Positions 55,006-64,000 of a DNA stretch of 64,000 nt are shown here, piece after piece. Numbering within the stretch: position 1 is the first letter of the stretch; every line of letters begins with the position of its first letter. Under the pieces are notes generated by a model. That model made no database searches, had not been told where the DNA came from, and saw only the letters and a program-made list of their open reading frames with translations. Position numbers and translations under genes: made by a program. The stretch is from positions 60,150,501 through 60,214,500 of the forward strand of contig NC_070609.1 of assembly GCF_027172205.1 (NCBI RefSeq), in the 5' to 3' direction. Source of the stretch: Podarcis raffonei (Eukaryota > Chordata > Lepidosauria > Squamata > Lacertidae).

Positions 55006-57315
55006 TTTAAAAAAAATACCGCTCCCATCTGGCTGGGCTGCCCCAGCTGCACATGCACATGCACAGGTACACACAACCCCCCCCCTTGTCTTCTGGTATA
55101 GGTGAAGATCAGAGCCCAGAGGACCCTGCCTTGTAATGTTTCGTTTCATACAAGGATTCTGTCCTGGTTCCCAGTTGCTGAGGAACAAGGACTTGAAGGA
55201 GGAGCCTTCCAATAGGATTTAATGTTTAGATCACCACAATATACATGCAAATCGCTAGCTTAACCTAATACAGGGCAATACACATAATTAATTCTGCATG
55301 CAGCTACAACAAGGGCAGGTGATCTGCCTCCCAAAGCTTTGAATGTTGCTCTGATACTGACACACGCCCTTGCTATCCTATATACAGTATAGGAATGAGG
55401 CAGGCTCAGCTTAGTGTAGCAAGCGTTTCTGCAATCTCTCACTTAGGTGGATTCATCTATTCCAGGCACAGGCAAACTCTGGCCCTCCAGATGTTTTGAG
55501 ACTACAATTCCTATCATCCCTGACCACTGGTCCTGTTAGCTAGGGATGATGGGAATTGTAGTCCCAAACATTTGGAGGGCCGGAGTTTGCCTATCCCTGA
55601 TCTATTCTTTCCTCTTTTGGTGCCTTCTGGATCTAGGTGATGAGGGAGGTGTCTCTGCCCCCATCAGAATTGGGCTGCACCAACTGAGCACCCCTCTCTG
55701 GAGAGGCAGGCCTCTCCCAGTGTCCAATGGCACTGTGGCTGGGGGCACAACAGGCATTGTGGAAGTGCCAAAGAGAGGATCTGACAGCTGTAGAGAGGCA
55801 AGTGGTGACAGAGAAGGAGGTGGGGCAAGAGAGCAGGTTGAAGGAGCATCTCTCCCCTCCCCAGGATCCTCACTCTTAGGCTGCCCCAATTCCAGCAGGG
55901 ACCTACACATCCCACTGGAGCCCTCGCCCAGGTCATAGAAGCATAGAACTGCAGAGTTGGAAGGGACCCAGGGGGTCATCTACTCCAACCCCCTGCAATT
56001 CAGGAATAACAGCTATCTGGTCCTCAGCAGACCATCCATTTGCAAAGTTTGTTCCCTAAAAGTGAAGGAGACATTAGCATATTTAACACTGATCTCCTTG
56101 AGGGTCTATATACCCCTGGATTCTCTCCTCTTGACTCTTAAGAGTTAACCCCTCATTTTAAAAAAGAAATTAGCAAGATTTATATATACCACTTAATTAG
56201 AAGAAGAAGAAAAGAATCTCTAAGTGGTCTACCTGACTAGGACTCTACTGTAGCCAATCCATTAGGCAGAAGGGGTACAGAAGGGGTACAGTGGAGGCTG
56301 GTCCATTAGGGAGAATGGGGCACTGCCCCACCAGCAAATATCCACCTTTCTTTCAACCAGTCCTGGAATGGCTCTACATTTCATTGTCTCCACCTGCTGT
56401 TGATTGCCTTGCATTCTGCTTTACCAGTCCCAACAGACGTCAACCACCAATGTTAGATATTGCACATGGGACGTTTCTGTCTCTCTGTCTGGCAAGTCAA
56501 CCACTGAGCTACAGCTCTTGCTCTGTAGAACCTCAGAAGGACAAGACATTGCACCAAAGGTTCCCTGGCCCTAGCACAGCATATTGTCCAAACCCAGAGT
56601 CATGGTGGCATGCTCTCTTTCTGAACCACGGGCAGCTACAGATTGTGGGTAAGGAAGAGAGAGATGAACCATGATCCTGCGCTCGGACAACACACTGAGC
56701 AGGGCTTAGCTGCCAAGCTAAAAGGACCAGGGAGAAACCAAGCAGCACTCTCAGTAGATCATCGTTGGGGCTCACTGTGATGTGTGAACCAGGTCTTTGA
56801 CTGCCATTAATTCTGGGTGATTGTCCATGAAAGGAGTTAAGACTCCTTCCTGGACAGGGACACAGGAAACTGCCTTATACTAAGTCAAACCATGGGTCCA
56901 TCTTGCTCAGTATCATCTTCTACACTGATTGGCAGCAGGTCTCCAGGGCTTCGGACAGCCCTAACTGGAGTTTCCAGGGATTGAACCAAGAACCTTCTGC
57001 CTGCAAGGCAGATGCTTTACCACTGAGCCATGGTCCTTCCCCAGCACTAACCATAACATGTATGCCTCCATACCCATTCACTACCGCTTTAATTAAATAG
57101 GCAAGGCAATTTTGCGCTGAGATTTCCGGTTCATAAGGAAGCACATACTTACCTACTGGAATGCCAACTGGTCCGGTCAACAAGCCCCCAAACAGGGCCC
57201 CCAAACCTGCCGCAAGGGCAACTCGTTTGGGTTGCTTGGTGGCAGCCTTCATTCCCCATATATCAGATAGTCGGCCCAGAAGCTGCATCATCTCATTCAC
57301 AGCAATTGGCGACAT
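54547..57315 (-). CDS. C19orf12: C19orf12-like gene, copy B, 145 aa, complete coding region
   Basis: Two coding exons on the minus strand: 57315-57153 and 54821-54547, joined in a glycine codon (phase 1), donor GTAAGT and acceptor TTTTCTAG. The protein begins MSPIAVNEMMQLLGRLSDIW and ends LANELKAEIKFDKTKP, a tail a few residues longer than usual. The membrane hairpin reads LAAGLGALFGGLLTGPVGIP then VGGTVGGLVG; glycines matching human G53, G58, G65 and G69 are kept (43, 48, 55, 59). It is the most changed of the three copies in the soluble half (KQQQLYKIAFRVIQDMEWPN). Human K142 is N here. Open frame and strong splice sites argue against a pseudogene. A different role or expression is possible. 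Confidence 0.92.
54925..55005. repeat. (AAT)n microsatellite in copy B intron
   Basis: About 25 AAT units with two short breaks. It directly follows the exon's intron sequence and is absent from copy A. Confidence 0.93.
55463..55599. mobile_element. hAT-like palindromic MITE, 137 bp, perfect 8-bp duplication
   Basis: Ends CAGGCACAGGCAAACTCTGG / CCGGAGTTTGCCTATCCCTG; ATCTATTC at 55455-55462 and 55600-55607. It lies in the second intron of copy B only. Confidence 0.93.
55935..56160 (-). mobile_element. CR1 LINE 3' end (tail type 1)
   Basis: CATAGAACTGCAGAGTTGGA and TCATCTACTCCAACCCCCTG. Confidence 0.8.
56868..57042 (-). mobile_element. tRNA-derived SINE (family B) in copy B intron
   Basis: The minus strand begins GGACCATGGCTCAGTGGTAA. 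It is about 110 bases downstream of the copy B exon, matching 48768-48912 in copy A. Confidence 0.85.
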
Positions 57316-57328
57316 GTCTGGCTTATAC
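57153..57328 (-). CDS. C19orf12: C19orf12 copy B, first coding exon
   Basis: Acceptor TTTCAAG then 13 untranslated bases and ATG at 57315-57313. Donor GTAAGT at 57152. Confidence 0.92.
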
Positions 57329-57373
57329 CTTGAAAGCAGAAAGGAAGATCCACTTCAATGAGCATGCCCACAA

Positions 57374-57570
57374 GATGCTGCCATATACAGAGTCAGGCGA
57401 TTTGGCACATCTAGGAATGACTTGACATAGTATATGGCAGAATAGAGCTCCTAATGGAAGCAGCTCTGCACAGTTTCAGGCAGGGAGCCTCTCCCAGTCC
57501 TGCTTGGAGATGCTGGGAGCTGAATCTGGGACCTTCTGCATGCAAAGCAAGCCCTCTAAAATGAGAGCCT
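57374..57570 (-). mobile_element. tRNA-derived SINE (family B) in copy B first intron
   Basis: GGACCTTCTGCATGCAAAGC in inverted orientation. Its right flank (CCCACAGTATCTACTGCTGA) matches the flank of 49549-49863 (CCCACAATATCTTAAGCTTG). Confidence 0.8.
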
Positions 57571-58360
57571 TTTTCTTCTAGACACCCCACAGTATCTACT
57601 GCTGAACAAGTCTCATGACTCTTCCCTTGGTATTGAACCACATTGCTTGGGATGAATATAGTTGGTCATATTTGCCATGCTTTTCTCTCTCGCAACCACA
57701 GACCTAGAAATCTGCTTCTTGCATTGTACTCAACTAAGTCCTACTTGGAGAAGGCCCACTGAAATTCATGAATGAAGTGAGGCATGTCTATTAACTTCAA
57801 TGATTCTCCTCTGAGCAGGACAAGCACTGAATACCACCCCTTGTTTTGACTGGCACACAAAACCCAACATTGCAGACAATAACCCATTTATACTGGTGCC
57901 AAAAAAGGTGTATATTGCCTTATGGTTCTCATATTTTCGAGGCTTCTCACACCCCATGTCTCTATTTAATTTACAGTCTTACAATTGAGTTCATGGGGGC
58001 TTACGCCCAACTGCAGGTAAGACTGCAACCTTTGCAATTTAGTAAGATAATTAGTTGTCAGGGTATGGGCGTGTCTTTATTTGCTATAATCAAGAACTCT
58101 CAAAAAGAAATATAATCTGAAAAGGTGAAACTAAGCCAAACAAATCTCCCTTCCCCTTTTGTGTCTCAATAAATAGCAAATCCTATCTTGTTTCCTTTAA
58201 CAGAAAGCCCATTAAAGAGGTTAAGGTCAATAGCTAAGACAGCAGCACATTTACAGGGATGAAACCCTCATTGAAGTCAGAGGGCCTCACTTCCAAGTAA
58301 ATGTGTTTAGGAAACACAAAAGTAATATTAATAGCTTAAGAGAGTTACAATATCACTTAC

Positions 58361-58580
58361 CCAATTGCCTGACTCCTAAAGAAAACTTCTTTGGCTACAA
58401 TATTTCCACAAACTGGACCACTTCAGCAGATGGTTCTTCTAATTCAGGATGCAAATGAGGAAATGAACCTGAGCAGCTTTGTAGAAAACCCCACTTTCAG
58501 TTTTTCAAAAACAGGTGCTCCTCTTTGCTGACCCAATCAAGGTTGGGCCTGAGCAGCTTTGTAGAAAGCCCCGCCTCCTT
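58361..58580 (-). promoter_or_regulatory. C19orf12: C19orf12 copy B promoter and non-coding first exon
   Basis: Donor GG|GTAAGT ends the exon at 58361. CCAAT lies at 58533-58537 and CCCCGCCTCC at 58570-58579 (plus strand). The block matches the copy A promoter, e.g. AACTTCTTTGGC with ACCTCTTCAG-like runs and CTTTCAGTTT. Confidence 0.6.
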
Positions 58581-60001
58581 AAATCAAACCCTGCATTGAC
58601 TTCTTGCCTGTTCCTGCATCCAGCACAAAGTCTTCAGCCTTACCTTGGAGCCACTCAGTCCTCAGCCATGCTGCTGTTAGCTCCCCCACTTCCCATATCT
58701 CCAATGGTCTCTAGAGTCTTACCTGTGCTCCTTAGACTTCACCAGGCTCCTCAGTCCAGAGGTTTCTTCCGTCCTCAAGAAATCCCACCAGCCCTGCCTT
58801 GCTGATTTGGAATTATCTTGCAGAAGACCTTGATGGTGCCAACCCTTTCCCACTTGCCTAATCAAATACTTCCTCAGACTCACCTGACCTATGGAGCCTT
58901 TTGCTTAACTGCCCGATCTCCATCCTTCTGGTGTGATTAATTTTACCCATTATTTTGTTTTGTTTTGTTGTTTAATCAAAACTGTAACACCGGAAGCTGC
59001 CTTTAGAAGCCCTAAGCGCTGAAAAGATTATGGTGTCTCCCCGCTCTCCATATGCAATTCAAAATAAAAACAATAAACAAAACAACTTACACAGCGTATT
59101 CTGTTTTTCTGCATATATAGATTAGAAAGAGGAAAGAAACAAAGTTTGTATAACTCATAAGAATAAATCTTTAATAATAAAACATCAATTTATTACTAAG
59201 CTTGACAGGCTCTGATTTCTTCCCATTATTTCCATCTGTGTTGACAGGATGGTCCCTGGTACAGGTGGGATACATAATAAAAAGAGAACAAAAAAATCTA
59301 GTGGCGTGTAAGTAGGTGTAATAAATCTTTCCCAATGACTACTTTGATGCTTTCCTCCCTTTGAAATATCATATGCCAAATTCCTTCAGAACTTTGGTTT
59401 TTTTGTGGGGTCAGGGAGCCCCTGCTTTGCTGGTGCACTAAGCACATGGTTGGTCTGTCTGTTGGGTAACCCAGCACCACTTATTCCAGTCATATCACTG
59501 GTCCACCTAGCTCAGTATTGTCTAAATTAGGTGGTTCTCTCTCTCCCCCTCTCCCCAGTCCATTACAGCCTCGTGATTTCACATCAGCCACTCACATAAT
59601 TGCAGGCCCAGATGATCAGTCGTCAAGACATTTCATTTTATGGATAGGCTGGTGAAATAGGGTGTTTCGAAAGAATGACTTGCTATATGTGTTAGAATTA
59701 GAAAGGCTTACTGTGTAATCCTAAAGCATGTTTGCTCAGAGGTAGGGATGGGAGAATATGTCAGTTTTCTCAGTTTGTTGCTTTCCCCGTCTTAAATTCA
59801 GCTGTCCACATTTCCACAACAGTTTGCAAAAATAAAGCTCCCCCTCAAAACACACACACACACATCAGCAATTGAGTGTCAGTTTCTCCAAAACATACAC
59901 ATTTTAGCATGCAATTTTGCCTAGCACAACACATATTGGGATGTTATTTCCACTAACTGTAAAGCACACTTTACTCCAGTGTAAGTATTTTTTGCACATT
60001 A
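58581..60001. other. intergenic between copies B and C, nothing recognised
   Basis: No gene. A small fragment of SINE family B is at about 59487-59533. Confidence 0.4.
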
Positions 60002-60226
60002 CAGTGGTACCTCAGTTTACAAACTTGATCCGTTCTAGAAGTCCATTCTTAAACCAAAACCGTTCTTAAACTGAGGCGCGCTTTCCCTAATGAGGCCTCC
60101 TGTCACCGGTGTCCTTCCACCGTTCAGATTCTGTTCTTAGACTGAGGTAAAGTTCTCAAACCAAGACACGATTTCCGCTTTTGTGGAGTTTGTAAATCAA
60201 ATCGTTCTTAAACCGAGGTACCATTG
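60002..60226. mobile_element. mariner/Tigger-like MITE, 225 bp
   Basis: CAGTGGTACCTCAG / CCGAGGTACCATTG flanked by TA. Confidence 0.88.
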
Positions 60227-60816
60227 TACTTGGATAGAGAACTGCACTGGGAAATTCGGAGAAGTGTGAATGTCAAATGATGGCTGCATTTCTGCTCACA
60301 TTTTGTTCTGGGAAAAGTGTGAATGAAGCAACTTCACCTTTCAAAGCAAACTGAATTGAATTTCTCCCCCACTCCCTACTCAGAAATTCCAGTGTGTTTT
60401 CACCAGGTAAATAAACCCAGAATTGCAGCTGTACTTAAAGGAGCCCTGCAACCATCAGCAGCTTGATGCTGACTGCATGTTGGTGGAGCCATTATCCAGG
60501 AGTGTGATGTTAAAAACAATTGACTCAATTGGCCTTTGCTTTGGGCCTTTGTTCCTCTGCCAAATAGACCACCACAAATAGACATGGAAAGGACCTGAAT
60601 CCGGTCTAATCCTATGCACTGGATGGGTGCTTGTTGACTCAATGATGGGAGGATGACTGCTACTCCCTGGCTGTTCTGCCATGCCCCATACCCCAACTGT
60701 CCATTAGCTGGGGATAAAGTAATGCCACTGCTAACCGAGTCTGCTCAGAACTCAATCCGAGCATCTGGCTCCAGGTTTAGGAGGGCCTTTGGAAAGGCAC
60801 CCTCCATGACGACAAG

Positions 60817-60910
60817 ATTCCCTGTCTGAAACCCTGGAGAGCTGTAAACAATACTGATCTAGATGAACTAATAGTCTGACTCAGTGTAAGTCAGCTTTCT
60901 ATGTTCCTAT
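60817..60910 (+). mobile_element. tRNA-derived SINE (family B), 3' part
   Basis: CCTGTCTGAAACCCTGGAGA ... GTCAGCTTTCTATGTTCC. Confidence 0.7.
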
Positions 60911-61359
60911 GCAATTAGAATTGAAAGTGAGGCTGTGTGCATTCTACCCAAATTTCGAGCCAGGGCAGACTCAAACAGATCTGTATCACACGTGGCTTTT
61001 AATTGTGGGTTTTTTGTCTCCAAAGGCAGGTGAATCAGCTGTCATGCAAACACACACTATATAATAGTTTTTAAAAAAACAGATCTACCTTCTGAGTTTC
61101 AGTATGATAATTTATTTATTTCCAACGCACACACAAAACTAAGATAATGCTACATTATTGGCTCTGTACGTTGCAGCTTCAAAAAAGGCACCTTGAGGCT
61201 TCAAAGTTTTATTTTTCTCCGACAGCAAAAGGAAACATGATTGATTTTTAAAGTAGCAAAAGTCCCTAATGGTATAGTCCTAGGATTCCTGGGTAACTGC
61301 ACCAGGGGCCGTGCAATATTTCAGACCTCCACCTTGGAGAAAATTGATAGAAAGGAGGA

Positions 61360-61590
61360 GAGGGCTGTCAATGGCTATTAGCCATTATTGCTCCGCCACC
61401 ATTGACAGAGGCAGCAATGCATCTGGGTACCAGTTGCTGGAAACCACAGGAGGGGAGAAGGCCCTTGTGGTCGGGTCCTGCCTGTGGGTTTTCCCCTTGA
61501 GGCATCCGGTTGGCAACTGTGAGAGCACAACGCAGGACTAGATGGGCTGCTGGCCTGATCCAGCAGGCTCTTCTTATGTTCTTCGAGAAG
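61360..61590 (+). mobile_element. CR1-like LINE 3' end (tail type 2)
   Basis: GAGGGCTGTCAATGGCTATT ... GATCCAGCAGGCTCTTCTTA then TGTTCTT. Confidence 0.75.
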
Positions 61591-62005
61591 TTTTTTCTGT
61601 TTCTCATATACTAGAACCAGGGAACCATCCGATAAAGTTGAACGTATACCTACTGGATCACCTTATCCCATGTGCCCCATCGTCAACTTCAATCAGTGGA
61701 ACTGACACGATAGATGCCACGTAATATCCATTCCGCATTTGCAAGAATTTTATCATTTAGCGTGGTGGCACCTATACTTTGGAACTCCCTGCCTCTTGAT
61801 ATCAAGGAGGCGCCTTCACTGTACTCTATTCGGTGCCTGCTTAAAAAATAATAATTTATTTAGACAACCCTACCCAGATGCTTAGAAAGCAGAGATGAAT
61901 TTACGCTTTAAAGTATTGTTGTAATTTTTACTTGGTTTTTAAAAATATTTTTGTAAACCACTTTGAGGTTTTACAATCAAGCGGTATATAAATTTTATGA
62001 AATAC
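61591..62005 (+). mobile_element. LINE 3' end (L2-like)
   Basis: Coding remnant of the TLWNSLPLDIKEAPSLYSIR-like end is visible as TTTGGAACTCCCTGCCTCTT, followed by CACTTTGAGGTTTTACAATC and GGTATATAAATTTTATG. Confidence 0.55.
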
Positions 62006-62060
62006 ATGAACATTGGAAAATTCAGGGTAGACAAAAGAAAATGGGTCCCCCCCCCTTCCA

Positions 62061-62409
62061 GATAAAGGGAGCCCCTGACCATTAGGTCCAGTCATGACTG
62101 ACTCTGGGGTTGCGGCGCGCATCTCGCTTTATTGGCCAAGGGAGCCGGCGTACAGCTTTCGGATCATGTGGCCAGCATGACTAAGCCACTTCTGGCGAAC
62201 CAGAGCAGCACATGGAAACGCCGTTTACCTTCCCGCCGGAGCGGTACCTATTTATCTACTTGCACTTTGACGTGCTTTCGAACTGCTAGGTTGGCAGGAG
62301 CAGGGACCGAGCAACGGGAGCTCACCCCGTCGCGGGGATTCGAACAGCCAACCTTCTGATCGACAAGTCCTAGGCTCTGTGGTTTAACCCACAGCGCCAC
62401 CCGCGTCCC
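62061..62409 (-). mobile_element. tRNA-derived SINE, full length (family C)
   Basis: The minus strand begins GGGACGCGGGTGGCGCTGTG, with the B box GGCTGTTCGAATCCC. Nearly identical by eye to 9923-10270. Confidence 0.88.
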
Positions 62410-63038
62410 TTCTAGATAGCAACTAGTTAATCTGTGGAACTCACTTCCATGAGATGTAACAATGACCATTAAAAAAAAAGAATTAGATAAATTAATGGAG
62501 GGGTATCAATAGCTACTACTCATAGTGGCAGAGTAGCACCTTCAGCATCAATGTGAGATGCTGATGAAGAACAGGTAGCCGTTGTTGTGGGTGTAGGGTG
62601 GGGTGGGGTCACTCTGGATGATGCCCTGAGCCCCTTCCAGTTCTTAGGATCCTGTATCTGTGTGGGTTGAAAGTATAAGGGAGCAAGCTTGCCGAACGCC
62701 TATATTAAGGTAATGGCCTTGGCTAGCTAGTTACCAAAGAAGCATTACCAAAGAAGGTGCTCTGTGCCATAGAACAAATGGGAGGGTTGCCAGTTTCCCC
62801 CCCATGTGTGGATGGGTCCGTGGATTCGGACTTCTGGGGATGTCTCTGATGTACCCAGCTTACACGGCAAAGTGTTTCACTGCGCAGTGTGAATGGCCTA
62901 GCCCATAATAACAGTGAGCTTCATTCAAGCCAACAGAATTCTGCTGTGAGCTCCATTTAACCAGAGACATCTAAACCAGGATGATCCCTTTTGTCAGCAT
63001 TATTCAGTTAGGACGCTAGATAGGTAAGCACTACACTG

Positions 63039-63080
<42 letters not shown>
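63039..63080. repeat. (CA)n microsatellite
   Basis: About 20 CA units. Confidence 0.95.
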
Positions 63081-63446
63081 CCAGCTACCACAGGGCAGGA
63101 CTGCCGCAGGCACTTGCTGGTCCTAGTAGCCTCAAGTGGTCAACTTCCAGTGAACATAATTCTCTATGTGCGCATACATGTGCTCTCGCGAGTCGACACG
63201 AGGCCTGAAACTGAGGTATCCACAGCAGCCAGAGCGATGATAACGATATAGAAAGGCAGAGGCTCATCAAACCACTGGAAACACTATTCTGAGATTGGTT
63301 TGAAGAACAGAAGATAAGAGTGTCACAATCTCCAGTTGCAATGGGAAAATCATTGATCCAAACAGATTTAGGATTTTCTCCATGTTACCAAAAAAAAGGG
63401 GGGGGGGGAGAAGTCTTCTTAAGCACACTCAATTTCACATCAGACA

Positions 63447-63712
63447 CTAGTTTTCATACTTGATTTCGGCTCTAAGCTCGTTGGAGATGTAGCTCGTCAG
63501 CATGCAAAGCAGCTGGTCTTGGATGGCTCTGTTGCCCATGACCAGGGCTATGAGCTGCGCTGTATCGGTCCAGTCTAAATTCCCAATGATGGCGTAGGCG
63601 TTGTCGTACAGCCGCTGCTGCTCCACGGGAGGCAGTTCCAGGATGATCTGAGGGATGGGCTGAAACTGCCCAGAGGTCATCCAGGCACCAAGCAAGCCCC
63701 CAACAGCGCCCC
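63447..63712 (-). CDS. C19orf12: C19orf12-like gene, copy C, last coding exon; 5' part beyond right edge
   Basis: The exon has the same size (266 bases), phase and acceptor (TTTCCTAG) as copy A. It codes [80 protein letters not shown] and AEIKYEN, then stop. It is the copy most like human C19orf12 as I recall it ([32 protein letters not shown]), so it is the best candidate for the direct ortholog. Human K142 is N here, as in copy B. The first coding exon should lie past 64000 on the right. C19orf12 proteins sit in mitochondrial and ER membranes and are linked to lipid handling and autophagy. Confidence 0.93.
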
Positions 63713-64000
63713 CTAGGAAAGCAGCACAGAAATGTATTTTAAGCCACACGTCGCTCACCAATGCCAAACACCCCCATGTGGCAAATCATGTGCAGATGCA
63801 CAGAATCCAGGGTGCAAACCTCTTGATGGGGATGATGACCAGAATTTGGCTTTAGGGTGTTTTGTTTCACATATTGGTTGCTGATTATTAAGGCTGCAAC
63901 CCTAACTTTGGAGTCAGCCCCCTTGACCTTGACAGGCCTTATTTTTGAGTGGACATGGTTAGTCTTGTGCTATGGATTTATTGTTGCCACCCCATCTTGC

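Noticed and set aside
54860-55212. N-terminal extension of the copy B last exon into an (I)n/(Y)n tract
   Set aside because: It is intron sequence with the AAT microsatellite; the acceptor at 54823-54822 and the match to copies A and C define the true exon start.
1-64000. CRISPR arrays, bacterial operons or phage-like systems
   Set aside because: The window is vertebrate nuclear DNA; the tandem repeats seen are microsatellites or MITE units without spacer structure.

Overview
The window is nuclear DNA from a vertebrate, almost certainly a squamate reptile. Three genes with vertebrate-type exon/intron structure lie in a sea of interspersed repeats that squamates are known for: a BovB LINE end, Sauria-type tRNA SINEs tailed with short microsatellites, CR1, L2-like and L1-like LINE ends, and many short TA-flanked or 8-bp-duplication MITEs. 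There are no bacterial-type operons, CRISPR arrays or free-standing RNA genes.

The gene order POP4 (+), PLEKHF1 (+), C19orf12 (-) matches human 19q12. Region 1-6538 holds the last four coding exons of POP4 (RNase P/MRP subunit p29), which code the last 125 residues; its 5' exons lie off the left edge. A 783-bp MITE with four GC-rich 109-bp repeats sits in the POP4 poly(A) region. Region 7.5-24.6 kb is intergenic and repeat-rich. A CpG-dense patch with two CCAAT boxes at 24.7-25.3 kb is the likely promoter and non-coding first exon of PLEKHF1, whose whole 269-residue PH-FYVE protein is in one exon at 34652-35461. Region 35.5-47 kb is intergenic.

From 47.4 kb to the right edge there are three minus-strand copies of C19orf12 (membrane glycine-zipper protein; altered in human MPAN/NBIA4). 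Copies A (47463-49179) and B (54547-57315) each have two coding exons with matching splice phases plus a non-coding first exon and a CCAAT/GC-box promoter. Copy C shows only its last coding exon (63447-63712); the rest lies past the right edge. Two SINEs occupy matching intron positions in A and B, so they were there before the A/B duplication.

The three genes are not known to act in one pathway: POP4 processes tRNA in the nucleus, PLEKHF1 binds endosomal and lysosomal PI3P, and C19orf12 acts at mitochondria and ER. The most notable content is the C19orf12 tandem expansion and the datable nesting of mobile elements. I saw no evidence for an entirely new kind of biological system.
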